Origin: Blastomussa wellsi
Lineage: Eukaryota > Cnidaria > Anthozoa > Scleractinia > Plerogyridae
DNA: 64,000 nucleotides
Assembly (NCBI GenBank): GCA_947652115.1
Contig: OX393568.1
Span: 5,068,641-5,132,640 of the forward strand
Direction: 5' to 3'
Shown here: one piece after another, positions 32,642 through 45,649 of the stretch
Position numbering within the stretch: the first letter of the stretch is position 1
Layout: every line of letters starts with the position of its first letter
Notes under the pieces: generated by a model
Databases searched by the model: none
Told to the model about the DNA's origin: nothing
The model's input: the letters and a program-made list of their open reading frames with translations, nothing else
Translations under genes and position numbers: made by a program

Positions 32642-34648
32642 TGCGCGCTAATGCGACACGCGCTGACCAGTAAACACCAAACGGCACACAACGATTCGAA
32701 ACGAGAGCAGACTCGCATTACAAAAGAAGAGGGTTTGCATAGGATTAACTGATAGCTGAGAATCATTCAGATAACTATCAGCGGAGACGGATGACCTTTG
32801 GCCTAGGTAAAGGTCGATACTGCGTAACGTTTACTTTAAAACAATTAATTTAAGCCACTTTACCTCTGTCTGGACAAATGGGAAAGACAGCGCTAAACCC
32901 CAGGTTATCCGTTACCTGTAACTTCCCGTTGTGTAAATTAGACTAAGAAAATAACCACATTTTGTCCTCATTTTAAAATGCAGAGCTATAAAACAAGTTG
33001 ACGACAAAAGATCACAAAAGATCGCCAGCGCTAAGAGCAGTCAAGGCAATATCGTTACTAAAGCAAAGTATGTACAAAGTGTTGAACTTGTTGTTACAAA
33101 GTGTTCTTTTCTTCAACGATGTGTTCATGGCTGATAATGAGGCATCATAATTTATTTCATAATTCCAATTCATAGCCTCTTCTGACTACAAAGAAAACGA
33201 CCAGTCCGACAAACTCCTGCTGGCTGAGTTTACATATTTTTTGGTTGGCTATACGGTTTTTTGAAGAATTAAAACTGGTTATGTAAGTTTGAGAGAAAGC
33301 AATTGTCTGTAAAAGGAGATAAAGTCCATGTATCATAGTATAGATGTTATGTTAGCCAATGAATGTCACCAGTGGACACATAAATGAAACTGTTCAAATG
33401 AGCCAAACTGCCAAACGCTAATGGCAGAAATAATCACTTAATCGGCATTTTCTCCCCTTTTTCAATTTTTCCGTTCCCCTTTTCAACGCGACGAGGGATT
33501 TCTCGTGGTCGTGAGCAAAATCTTTTCGGTACAGAAGTTTAACACTAATTGTTACATGACAAGGTTGTCCCGAGGTAAATCCGAACGTTCTGATTGGTAC
33601 TTCCTTGGTCGGGTTTTGCCATACGGACCGTTTCCATGGAAACAGTCATGAGCCGTGTATTTTTTTTTTTGTTTCGAATGCCGGCAAGTTCAAAATCTGC
33701 ATTAAATTTGTTTTCAGACTCATGGTCCTTCTGAGTTGCTTAGTCGTCTCAGTGAACGCCCATTGAATTCACTTGACCGGAAGTGTGTTTTAACAGAAAA
33801 ATGAACAAGCATGGCCCTAGTGCCTCCGCCATTTTCGATGCCATCGAAATTATGGAAAATGCATGGTGAAGCGAAATGTTATTATATTGCTGTAAGTTAT
33901 GTTCCTGGAAGTGATTAAATTACTTTTAGCAAGTTTCTCAGTGATCTTTTTCGTTTTGACACGATCCGCGTAATATTTAATACTGAAACTTTCGCATGTA
34001 AACAATAACAAAGGCGTGCTAAGTTGGCTGACAAGGCCCCTTTAACTGATCCACGAGATCTGTCAAAATTAACTGACAGCTGACAATTGGTGTAAGAAGA
34101 CTTGCATTCCACGTTTCCGCAACACGTAAACGCGACGGAAACATAATGCTCCATGTATCCGTTACGTTTACGAAATACGGAAACATGCAGCTTCGTCCCG
34201 TGTGAGATCTGTCAAAATTAACTGACTGCTGACAAATGGCATAAATTTTAAATGATAACTGAGAATCCAGCACCCTCAAAGAACGGAGAGGCCTTCTGTT
34301 CAGAGCAATGAAAGCAACTGATCGTTTATCCTGACTTGTCTTGTTTTCGTGCCTCAGTACCAATTTATTTCTGCAGCTCAGTGTCAGGATGATTCATCCT
34401 GACAGCCTATTGCTTATGTTCGTAATGCAACATTATATATGCAGGTTATTGGATGTAAATTAATTGTCAGTCATCTGTCGAGTTTTTATTGACAAAACAA
34501 GGAATACTTCTTATCCACCTGCCTATAAACCGCTTTCTGTCTTTGATCAATTGTGACTCCAAACAGAATAACTTGAATTGGTTGCAAAATTGCCCGCACA
34601 TGCTTCTTCAGTTATTGTCCATCGGGCCGATTAGTCCTATTTGATGTA

Positions 34649-35629
34649 ATGGAGAAAGCATCTTTCTTAGTGCCATCCAGATCACCTGCACAAACAGCCA
34701 TAGAAGTCACCCTAACATCGCTACTTTTCGTCCTCGCTGTCTCCGGAAATATCTTTGTGTGTTGTGTAGTGTACAAAAACAGGAACCTTCACACCATCCC
34801 TAATGCCTTTTTCATGAATCTTGCAATGTCCAACGCATTGCTGGCGCTGTGGCAACTTCCCATGCTCACCAACACGATAGTAAGAGAAGAGTGGATCTTT
34901 GGAGAAATAACCTGCCGTTTTTATGCTTTTCTTGAAATCACCTTGTTTGCAACGAGTCTTTTCACGCTAACTGTAATTAGCGTAAATCGCTATTTTAAGG
35001 TAGTCAAACCAAACCGCCATGGAAATTACTTCTACAGAAAGTCTGTGATCTTCATAATCGTTTCCATTTGGAGTTTAGCGATAGTATTGTGCAGTGGTCC
35101 TTTCTTGGGATGGGGAAAATATGAGTTTGTTCCGTTCAAGTCGCTCTGTTCCATCTCGGAAAGCAGTCACATATCATTTCGCGTCATCGCGTTTGCGATT
35201 GTTTCTTGCTGCATCTTAATCATTTTGATCTCTCACGTCAAAATAGCCCAAGCAGTTCGTCGCCATAGAAGACGAATCGTGATAGAAAGAAACGAAGCTC
35301 CGAACGAGGATCCATTGAAGGTGCACAAGGGCCCATTACAGCTTGCACCTGCGAGCCCATCTAGAGCTATAAGTAACCCACAGGAGCTCAGAGGACATGA
35401 TGTGCATATCGCTCGCACAGTGTCAGTGATAATGGTCCTTTTCTGCTTGTGCTGGGGCCCAAATGCGATCCTCGACATTCTCGTATCACGTGGAGTGCAC
35501 GTGGCTCGTAATGTGCGCATGTTCGCTGTTTACATGATGTTTCTTGATCTTGCCATTAATCCAGCGGTCTACGGGACAAGAAACAGAGAAATACGAAACA
35601 TGGTCAAGCGATTATTTCGCCTGAGTTAG
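34649..35629 (+). CDS. GPCR B copy 2, 326 aa
   Basis: The protein is identical to copy 1. The only coding difference I saw is a synonymous AAG to AAA change at Lys120 (near 35008). It is intact, although its cassette partner GPCR A is frameshifted. The upstream poly(T) run is shorter (11 T against 14 in unit 1), one of the few length differences among units. Confidence 0.9.
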   Translation: MEKASFLVPSRSPAQTAIEVTLTSLLFVLAVSGNIFVCCVVYKNRNLHTIPNAFFMNLAMSNALLALWQLPMLTNTIVREEWIFGEITCRFYAFLEITLFATSLFTLTVISVNRYFKVVKPNRHGNYFYRKSVIFIIVSIWSLAIVLCSGPFLGWGKYEFVPFKSLCSISESSHISFRVIAFAIVSCCILIILISHVKIAQAVRRHRRRIVIERNEAPNEDPLKVHKGPLQLAPASPSRAISNPQELRGHDVHIARTVSVIMVLFCLCWGPNAILDILVSRGVHVARNVRMFAVYMMFLDLAINPAVYGTRNREIRNMVKRLFRLS

Positions 35630-37074
35630 AGAAGGTAGCTGAACACCTGTCGGAGATATTCGGGAGATTCTCGGACGTCCCTGGAACTTGTTGTCACGGT
35701 AACCCGAACATTAAAGCATTTAAAATTAGCATTGTCTTCATATTATGTTAACATATTTAGTCCAAAGTAAGTGAAAGAGATCTGCATAACGATTGACAAT
35801 TGCTATCCAAGATGCAGCACCAAATATAAGTAAAAAATAACATTAGAAACTAATATGTCACTGCAATATGTCAGTTAAGCAATTAAAGTTCAAGTGTTGC
35901 ACGCACGAAACTAAAATGCAAATTTTGACAACCGTTAATTTGCGAATTCTATAAAATGGATCAATTTCAAAGACATCTGTCCTTTGTCTTTTATCTATTT
36001 TTGTTAAAAAGATCCTCGAACAAAATTTATAGATACCAGTGTAAAACTTTCAATTGATGTTCGCTTTTGAATGCATTCGTATTTCATCTATTTATATCAA
36101 ATTCGGCTTCGCGAACTCGGCGTTCGTCTTAATCCTCCAGTTTATTCGAGCCAGGTTAAATAGTAGTTAAACTTTGTTAGGTCCAGCGTTTCTACTCAAT
36201 GTTTTTAGTCATTATGAATTTGCGAACATATATCTTGCCTACCACCATTTTTCCATTTTCTTGGAAGTGAATACGATGACGTCATATTCGAATAGTATCC
36301 AATCAAATCCTGGCTAAGTTTCACTTTCGTGAATATCTTTCAAAGGAGGAACAAATCGACGCTAGAACAGGACTTGAGACGAATTCGTGGGAGTATTAAT
36401 TTATAAACTGAAGTGCTCGAGGACCTCTAAGGCTGTTTAGTGAAACTTGGCACGAAAACGCTGGCTGATAGTAAGATATGACAAAGTGCTCGACGATGCT
36501 TGTCTCATCATCCTTTCCGTTTCATTAGAGCTAAGCATTATTCAAGCGAAAGAAATACTTGAGAGTACAGAAAAATTCATAGTAATACTGAATAGCTTTT
36601 CTCTGTTAACTTAACCGTGTTATGTCAAATTCGGTAAAATTCCACATCTAAGAACTTGAATTTTTCAAGAGCCTAAACAGGTTCTTAAATAAATGGCGTT
36701 TACAGGGATATTTCGATTTCGCTAGGATCTTAAATAAATTCTTATTTATTGAGAAAAAATAATTTATTTCTACAATAATATTTTGGTAATCAGGTGTGTA
36801 CACCAAATATGGATATAATCGTATCCAAATGACTTTAATCTAAACCTATTATACGATCCCTGTTTGATATGATTCTGTCATGAATTGTATTCTACGAAAT
36901 AAGATATGAAATATGAACCTGCTTTAATTTTAGAGCTAAAAAAACAGTTGAGAATTTTGTCTCCACTCCACAAAAAAATAAAAACACCAGCTTCAACCAA
37001 ACAAGTTTATTTTGGGACTGGTCTGGCGAGAACCAACCCTAACCCTACAAACCTAACATATGCTACTACGCTAT

Positions 37075-37430
37075 AGTAGCAGTAGTAGTAGTAGTAGTAA
37101 TTTATTTATCCACATTTCACTAATGAGTAGAACTCGTTTTAACGTGAACGTGCCAGATTAATATAAATACAGTACATATCAAACTGAGCAATGATAATAA
37201 TAAAATAAATAAATAAAATATAAGTAAGAATTCTAAAATAATATGGGAATTATAATACATATATAGGAAATAAATAATAATCAATAAGACTACGTAAGAG
37301 GAAACAAGCTATGGAGAAATCAAACTATGTACAAAAGTTACAATCACACTCCACTCTGGTAGTCAAGTTGACCTCATCCAGCATTGATTTGAAATATAAG
37401 CGACAACTAAAGCTCAGTTATTAGGCCGGC
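37075..37430 (-). repeat. LINE-like 3' end, unit 2
   Basis: Copy of 27067-27420, apparently identical to unit 1 here, which contrasts with the diverged unit 3 copy. Confidence 0.4.
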
Positions 37431-37660
37431 ATTACAGACCGCACGAATCATACATCCCCGAGTAAGCTCGCAGCCTTAAGTAAGGCTGGGGAGCTCCGGC
37501 ATTACACATCACATCATAAGAATATTTTGCTCGAAAAAAAAATGATCAAAAGTCAATCGATTGTCAAAAGTGATAACGTCGCTCTTTGTGTCCTTGAATC
37601 AGAATTAACGTCATCGCAAGAAAAGTATGTGCTGTGAGCTGCACGGGACCGCTATCTGAG

Positions 37661-38015
37661 AACGCTATCTGAGAAATCAAAAACGCCAAATGAGAAATCA
37701 AAAATCCCATTTGAGAAATCAAAAGCGCCATTTGAGAAATCAAAAACACTCATTTGAGAAATCAAAAACGCCATTTGAGAAATCAAAAACGTCATTTGAG
37801 AAATCGAAACGCCATTTGAGAAATCAAAAACGCCATTTAAGAAATAAAAAACGTCATTTGAGAAATCAAAAATCCCATTTTAGAAATCAAAAGCGCCATT
37901 TGAGAAATCAAAAACGCCATTTGAGAAATCAAAAATCCCACTTGAGAAATCAAAAATCCCATTTGAGAAATCAAAAACTCATTCATGAAATCAAAAATTT
38001 CATGAAATAATTCAA
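37661..38015. repeat. 20-21-bp minisatellite, unit 3
   Basis: Same array as in unit 2 with the same preceding junction filler (37651-37660). Confidence 0.9.
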
Positions 38016-38275
38016 GGCTGGAAGTTTCCCATGCAAAAATCTAAAGGAGAAAATTTCAAAAATCAAAACATCAACAAAATAATCAAAATATCGTGACGGA
38101 CCTCCTGTCTGTCTGTCGCTGAGATACACGTGACACAAGAAAAATCGATCCAAAATATTAAAAGCATGCGTCTTATTGAGCAGGCAACGATCGACCAGCT
38201 AGCGTGCGTCTTGTATTTATCATTTAACATCTGGAAACTCAAATCACGAGACAGCATAAGTTGAAATTGTCCAAA

Positions 38276-39454
38276 ATGAATCACGAAAACTGGGCAAATT
38301 TCAGCGTCCCTTCGCCGACAAATTCAAGCACAGACGGGCATGGACTGCAGAAACAGGCTTACAAAACACAAGCGATCTTGGCGTTCGCTTACTACGTTAT
38401 GGTGTTGTTGTCTTTGGTTGGTAACACAGTCGTCATCAAAGCGATTAAAAGGATTAGAAAGGTTGTACGAAGGCAAGTGTATTATCTGTTCATAGTTAAC
38501 TTGTCGGTAGCCGATCTGCTCTTTGCCTTGGAGATGATTCCAATGATCTGTATCCATTTGTTATTGAACAGCGCATGGCTTATCCAAGGTCGTTTTGGCA
38601 ACTTTCTCTGCAAATTTGATTTCTTTCTCTCTGCAGTTTTAATTTTGATATCGAATCTAACAATTCTAGCCATTTCTGTGGAGAAGTTTTTGGGGATATT
38701 TTTTCCTTTGAAGACATTTGTTTCGAAGAAACGGGCGTATTTTATTATTGCATCCACGTGGCTGGTCAGTGGAATTTATTCCGCGCCGTTGTTTGCCTTC
38801 GCCAATCTCGAAGTGCAACCCGATGGGAGAGTCACGTGCTCTGTTGGCATGACCGGCGAAAAGGTCGTACGATGGTTTATATTTCAAACAATTCTGTTGG
38901 CGGTGGGATTTATAACCACGCTAACTGTGTATTCTGCGATTGGGGTTAAAATATGGCTGCGCAAAACGCCTGGGTTTCAACTTGACGCCGTTCAACGAAG
39001 AGGACAAGCGAAAAAACACAAGGCACTGAAAATGTTAGCAATGCTTGTCTTGGTGTTTTACATTTCGTTCATACCATTTTGGGTTTCTCAGCTGTCAATC
39101 CACTTCGGTTTCTACAATAAGCTTGGACTGTATTACAGTGCTGTCTCAGCGTTCCTAATGCTTTGCAACGGGACTGCAAACCCCATTATTTACAGCGTTT
39201 ATAACTTAGACATTCGCGATGAATTCAGATCTTTTTTCACTTGTAAACCACCCGCGGAACGTCGGCAAAGCTTGTCGTCGATGCCCTTTCGCAACAGAGC
39301 CATAAGAAGACGAAGATACGAGGATTTAGAACTGAACGCTTTGTCACAACAGTCGCCGATATTTGCAGTGAGGAATAATAATCATTTCAAAGGAGAAAAG
39401 CCAGTTACTGGCCAACTGAATGCGGCCTTCATTTATGAGGACACACGTTTATAA
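38276..39454 (+). CDS. GPCR A copy 3, 392 aa
   Basis: Intact and identical in protein to copy 1, including the unusual EKF triplet at the DRY position and SFIP in TM6. The 8 bp missing from copy 2 are present here. The start is ATG 38276 with the same upstream TTG extension to be ignored. Two intact copies therefore remain in the array. Confidence 0.9.
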   Translation: MNHENWANFSVPSPTNSSTDGHGLQKQAYKTQAILAFAYYVMVLLSLVGNTVVIKAIKRIRKVVRRQVYYLFIVNLSVADLLFALEMIPMICIHLLLNSAWLIQGRFGNFLCKFDFFLSAVLILISNLTILAISVEKFLGIFFPLKTFVSKKRAYFIIASTWLVSGIYSAPLFAFANLEVQPDGRVTCSVGMTGEKVVRWFIFQTILLAVGFITTLTVYSAIGVKIWLRKTPGFQLDAVQRRGQAKKHKALKMLAMLVLVFYISFIPFWVSQLSIHFGFYNKLGLYYSAVSAFLMLCNGTANPIIYSVYNLDIRDEFRSFFTCKPPAERRQSLSSMPFRNRAIRRRRYEDLELNALSQQSPIFAVRNNNHFKGEKPVTGQLNAAFIYEDTRL

Positions 39455-39877
39455 CGATATTCGTTGTCAACGCAACTGAATAATAGACATCCCAGGACAT
39501 GCATGGGATGAAATTCGCGGGAAAGGTGAGTCACGTGATTATGAACGACTGTTAGTCACGCGATCTGTCTGAAGTCACGCTAACCAGCTTTCCTTGATCC
39601 GTCAATGTAGTAGGTAACTAAAAAGGACTATTGCTCTTGTTTTCTAATTCTAAATAGTCAATTTGCCTATAGATGAAAGTTGTGCAAGATGTCTGGAAGC
39701 CTTTGCTTTAGATTACCTTTTTTTGTTTAAAGTGCACCTAACACCAAAATATTTTTTCGCTAAAATACACCTTTGTACCAGTTCGAAACGCATTGCACCT
39801 TTCGTTTCTACTTTTCACCATATTCTGGCTATTTATAGCATTAGGAAAACTGTTCATCATTTGTTCCACGACCGAGC

Positions 39878-40003
39878 CAGAAGGGGCGTGGGCCTATTCG
39901 TGATTTGACGTCACAAATTGATTTGCATCGCATCAAGCCTTTGTAAACATGCATGCAAATCAATTTGTGACGTCAAATCAAGAATAGACCCACGCCCCTT
40001 CTG
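39878..40003. mobile_element. Palindromic MITE, unit 3
   Basis: Copy of 19848-19973 carried by the triplication. Confidence 0.85.
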
Positions 40004-40559
40004 ACAATCTTTGTATAATTTCAGCATTTTATTATCCCGTTGGTGTTTTTCGGCATTAGAAAACTCTTACTTTTAGATTTCCTTCAATTTGAAAGTAAAT
40101 GGGAAAATTACTTTAAATGCCGTGACACTGTGTAACGAAAATTGTCAAAAGAAAAATTGGAATATCATTCTCGAAAGAATCGCACACTTCTCGAAACTTT
40201 AACTATGTTACTTCAGGCTTCCCTGAAAGTCCCGGGACTCCCGATTTCTAGGAAAATCTTCAGATTCCCGGAAGAATTTTGTTTTCCTCACGAAACAGGC
40301 CTCTCAGAGTCGACATTCCATGTAGCCTTTTTTATAGCGCGGGCTTGTTTGTAGAATAACTTGCCCCAGGATTTAAAAAGCGTTGGTTCCATTGGGCAGT
40401 TTAAAAGGGGTATTAAGAAGGTATCTGAGATATCGGATTCCCACACGGCAATCATGTAAAACGAGTTTTAGTTTTCAACTTTTAGCTTAACTGATGATTC
40501 TTCGAGTTTAAATAAAGTTTTACATCACATTACACATTACATAACATCGATGTCATACT

Positions 40560-41670
40560 CTTTTGAGCAAAAGGATGAGCTTTTGAAAATTATAAAACTT
40601 AAAACTTATACAATTTTAAAAATATAAAAATTTTAAACTTATACAATTTTAAAAATTAAACAATTGTAAAAATATAAAAATTTAAAACTTATTCAAAGTC
40701 AATTTGAATTGGTAATAAATGCCCTGGGGATGAATTAATGATATGCAAATATTCATATAAAAGGCAAGCACGTGCTTCCCGTTGTACACTCTTCTCTAGT
40801 CCGCGGCAACAAACAGTTGGCACCCCACCCGCCCTCCCTGCGAGAAAGCCGGGTTTGAAGTCTGGGCCACCTACCCGGAGATCTTCTGAGCCTGGTTTGG
40901 GCTTGTCCCAGGCCAGAGCGATTCCTCATACCTTATCTACATGTCATGAATAACAATACCCAGGGCAGAATATTACACTACACAATTTTAAAAATTGTTT
41001 AAAGGATTGATTTTAAAAATTTTTAACATAAACAACGAATTTATTATTTATGTTACAAATCATTTTACAAATTACTAAAAATCAAACAATATTGCAAATT
41101 GTTTTCAAACTTTTTTAATAACATTATTAGTTTTAAACCTTTTTTTAAAGTTAAAGTTAAATTAGACAATTTTAAAATTATCTTTAAAATTAGTTTAAAA
41201 ATTATAATTTTAAAACTTCTTTTAACAGTAAAAATTAATTTAAAAAATTATTAAAATCATTCTAAAAATTAGCCAATTTGAAAATTGATTTAAAAAATTA
41301 TACAAGTTTTATAATTTTTAAAATTGTTTAATTGTAGAATGTTTAAAATAAGTGTATAATTTTTAAAATTGTATAATTTTAAAATAATTTTTAATTTTAA
41401 TAATATTTAAGACTATTAAGATTAACGTTAAAGTTAAAAATTACTTTAAAGATTATATAATTTTATAATTAAAAATTAAGTTCTATAACTGAAATTATAC
41501 AATTTTTATACTGTTTATAATTTTGTAAAACAGTATAGTTTTTGAAATGATTTTTAATTTTTAAAAATTTTGATAATGTTTAAGATCATTTTTAAAATCA
41601 TCTAGTCTTTTAATAAGTTTTTACAATTGTTTTTATGTTAATTTTAAAATATCTTCTCCATTCGCCATTC
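40560..41670. repeat. AT-rich degenerate tract, unit 3
   Basis: Copy of the unit 1 tract; the octamer/TATA module is at 40743-40764. Confidence 0.75.
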
Positions 41671-42373
41671 TGTGTTGTATTGGTTTATAAATAAGTTGTT
41701 CAACCTTGCGCTGACGTGTATATTGTCAATAGTGATTTCAACGAAATTTTTTTGGGATCGACTATTATTTCGGGTTCAAGGATCAAAATTTCTATTTTGT
41801 TTTGGGATCATGGATCAAAATTTTGGTTAAAAATTGGGATCAGTTACGAAAAAAATATACTTCTTTACGACCCTGATTGTTGTTACACGTATTTATATTT
41901 TCGAGTACAATTCGCGCATGGATGGATGCATAGGGATCCCCAAGCTCAAGTCATCATTCAAGTAAAATGTTATAACATCAACAAACTTACCTGTCTTCTT
42001 TATTGTTGTCGGCCTTGTGTTTACGAAGCATAACAGAACGCAATCAAAGCGCAGTCCAGCGGTTGTGTCATGTATGACGAATCAGAAGTGACGAAAATAA
42101 CGGCGAATGGGCCGTAATAAAAAAATGTCAAGGGCACACTCGAGCAATTGGACTGGTTTTACAGCAACGCGAAATTTATAACTCAATAAACTGAATAACT
42201 CCCCTCGCTCCAAAATTGCATTCAAACTTGTCGCAATGATTGCTACTTTTGGTCTGTGTTATTTAGATTGATCCGACAAGCTGAGCACTTACTTGCAGAA
42301 AATTCACAGATTTTCTTTTTCGAGAATTCGCAGATTTTCTTTCGACTAAGGCTCAGCACCACCGCCGGCGACG

Positions 42374-42659
42374 ATGATCAGCGGTTACCTTGGCAGCGTG
42401 TGAGGTGATTGATTACCGGTTGCCACGGAAATGAACACAAAATATTTCGAGCGGGAAGGAAAGGAAGATTTTTTGCGCTGAATAGTTCTGTTTTGTCAAG
42501 CCAAATTATAATTAGAGCACACGGCTCCACCCGGTCGAGTATTGCTTGTTCTGCACAAAAAAGCTTCGTTTCCTTCCCCCTGGGGTTATTTTTTGTTCAT
42601 TTCCATGGCAACCGTTGACCAATCATATCGCGCACGCTGCCAAGGTAACCGCTGATCAT
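42374..42659. mobile_element. Inverted-repeat element, unit 3
   Basis: Copy of the foldback at 22344-22629. Confidence 0.8.
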
Positions 42660-44668
42660 TGCGCGCTAATGCGACACGCGCTGACCAGTAAACACCAAAC
42701 GGCACACAACGATTCGAAACGAGAGCAGACTCGCATTACAAAAGAAGAGGGTTTGCATAGGATTAACTGATAGCTGAGAATCATTCAGATAACTATCAGC
42801 GGAGACGGATGACCTTTGGCCTAGGTAAAGGTCGATACTGCGTAACGTTTACTTTAAAACAATTAATTTAAGCCACTTTACCTCTGTCTGGACAAATGGG
42901 AAAGACAGCGCTAAACCCCAGGTTATCCGTTACCTGTAACTTCCCGTTGTGTAAATTAGACTAAGAAAATAACCACATTTTGTCCTCATTTTAAAATGCA
43001 GAGCTATAAAACAAGTTGACGACAAAAGATCACAAAAGATCGCCAGCGCTAAGAGCAGTCAAGGCAATATCGTTACTAAAGCAAAGTATGTACAAAGTGT
43101 TGAACTTGTTGTTACAAAGTGTTCTTTTCTTCAACGATGTGTTCATGGCTGATAATGAGGCATCATAATTTATTTCATAATTCCAATTCATAGCCTCTTC
43201 TGACTACAAAGAAAACGACCAGTCCGACAAACTCCTGCTGGCTGAGTTTACATATTTTTTGGTTGGCTATACGGTTTTTTGAAGAATTAAAACTGGTTAT
43301 GTAAGTTTGAGAGAAAGCAATTGTCTGTAAAAGGAGATAAAGTCCATGTATCATAGTATAGATGTTATGTTAGCCAATGAATGTCACCAGTGGACACATA
43401 AATGAAACTGTTCAAATGAGCCAAACTGCCAAACGCTAATGGCAGAAATAATCACTTAATCGGCATTTTCTCCCCTTTTTCAATTTTTCCATTCCCCTTT
43501 TCAACGCGACGAGGGATTTCTCGTGGTCGTGAGCAAAATCTTTTCGGTACAGAAGTTTAACACTAATTGTTACATGACAAGGTTGTCCCGAGGTAAATCC
43601 GAACGTTCTGATTGGTACTTCCTTGGTCGGGTTTTGCCATACGGACCGTTTCCATGGAAACAGTCATGAGCCGTGTATTTTTTTTTTTTTGTTTCGAATG
43701 CCGGCAAGTTCAAAATCTGCATTAAATTTGTTTTCAGACTCATGGTCCTTCTGAGTTGCTTAGTCGTCTCAGTGAACGCCCATTGAATTCACTTGACCGG
43801 AAGTGTGTTTTAACAGAAAAATGAACAAGCATGGCCCTAGTGCCTCCGCCATTTTCGATGCCATCGAAATTATGGAAAATGCATGGTGAAGCGAAATGTT
43901 ATTATATTGCTGTAAGTTATGTTCCTGGAAGTGATTAAATTACTTTTAGCAAGTTTCTCAGTGAACTTTTTCGTTTTGACACGATCCGCGTAATATTTAA
44001 TACTGAAACTTTCGCATGTAAACAATAACAAAGGCGTGCTAAGTTGGCTGACAAGGCCCCTTTAACTGATCCACGAGATCTGTCAAAATTAACTGACAGC
44101 TGACAATTGGTGTAAGAAGACTTGCATTCCACGTTTCCGCAACACGTAAACGCGACGGAAACATAATGCTCCATGTATCCGTTACGTTTACGAAATACGG
44201 AAACATGCAGCTTCGTCCCGTGTGAGATCTGTCAAAATTAACTGACTGCTGACAAATGGCATAAATTTTAAATGATAACTGAGAATCCAGCACCCTCAAA
44301 GAACGGAGAGGCCTTCTGTTCAGAGCAATGAAAGCAACTGATCGTTTATCCTGACTTGTCTTGTTTTCGTGCCTCAGTACCAATTTATTTCTGCAGCTCA
44401 GTGTCAGGATGATTCATCCTGACAGCCTATTGCTTATGTTCGTAATGCAACATTATATATGCAGGTTATTGGATGTAAATTAATTGTCAGTCATCTGTCG
44501 AGTTTTTATTGACAAAACAAGGAATACTTCTTATCCACCTGCCTATAAACCGCTTTCTGTCTTTGATCAATTGTGACTCCAAACAGAATAACTTGAATTG
44601 GTTGCAAAATTGCCCGCACATGCTTCTTCAGTTATTGTCCATCGGGCCGATTAGTCCTATTTGATGTA

Positions 44669-45649
44669 ATGGAGAAAGCATCTTTCTTAGTGCCATCCAG
44701 ATCACCTGCACAAACAGCCATAGAAGTCACCCTAACATCGCTACTTTTCGTCCTCGCTGTCTCCGGAAATATCTTTGTGTGTTGTGTAGTGTACAAAAAC
44801 AGGAACCTTCACACCATCCCTAATGCCTTTTTCATGAATCTTGCAATGTCCAACGCATTGCTGGCGCTGTGGCAACTTCCCATGCTCACCAACACGATAG
44901 TAAGAGAAGAGTGGATCTTTGGAGAAATAACCTGCCGTTTTTATGCTTTTCTTGAAATCACCTTGTTTGCAACGAGTCTTTTCACGCTAACTGTAATTAG
45001 CGTAAATCGCTATTTTAAGGTAGTCAAGCCAAACCGCCATGGAAATTACTTCTACAGAAAGTCTGTGATCTTCATAATCGTTTCCATTTGGAGTTTAGCG
45101 ATAGTATTGTGCAGTGGTCCTTTCTTGGGATGGGGAAAATATGAGTTTGTTCCGTTCAAGTCGCTCTGTTCCATCTCGGAAAGCAGTCACATATCATTTC
45201 GCGTCATCGCGTTTGCGATTGTTTCTTGCTGCATCTTAATCATTTTGATCTCTCACGTCAAAATAGCCCAAGCAGTTCGTCGCCATAGAAGACGAATCGT
45301 GATAGAAAGAAACGAAGCTCCGAACGAGGATCCATTGAAGGTGCACAAGGGCCCATTACAGCTTGCACCTGCGAGCCCATCTAGAGCTATAAGTAACCCA
45401 CAGGAGCTCAGAGGACATGATGTGCATATCGCTCGCACAGTGTCAGTGATAATGGTCCTTTTCTGCTTGTGCTGGGGCCCAAATGCGATCCTCGACATTC
45501 TCGTATCACGTGGAGTGCACGTGGCTCGTAATGTGCGCATGTTCGCTGTTTACATGATGTTTCTTGATCTTGCCATTAATCCAGCGGTCTACGGGACAAG
45601 AAACAGAGAAATACGAAACATGGTCAAGCGATTATTTCGCCTGAGTTAG
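44669..45649 (+). CDS. GPCR B copy 3, 326 aa
   Basis: Intact and identical in protein to copies 1 and 2. The upstream region carries one private change (GTGAACTTTTTCG for GTGATCTTTTTCG, near 43965). All three GPCR B copies are open, so expression dosage of this receptor could be tripled if the array is real. Confidence 0.9.
   Translation: MEKASFLVPSRSPAQTAIEVTLTSLLFVLAVSGNIFVCCVVYKNRNLHTIPNAFFMNLAMSNALLALWQLPMLTNTIVREEWIFGEITCRFYAFLEITLFATSLFTLTVISVNRYFKVVKPNRHGNYFYRKSVIFIIVSIWSLAIVLCSGPFLGWGKYEFVPFKSLCSISESSHISFRVIAFAIVSCCILIILISHVKIAQAVRRHRRRIVIERNEAPNEDPLKVHKGPLQLAPASPSRAISNPQELRGHDVHIARTVSVIMVLFCLCWGPNAILDILVSRGVHVARNVRMFAVYMMFLDLAINPAVYGTRNREIRNMVKRLFRLS

Noticed and set aside
34019..34363. 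114-aa minus-strand ORF upstream of GPCR B (and copies)
   Set aside because: It spans the GATCTGTCAAAATTAACTGA duplication and has no recognisable features; it is identical in all units only because the DNA is.
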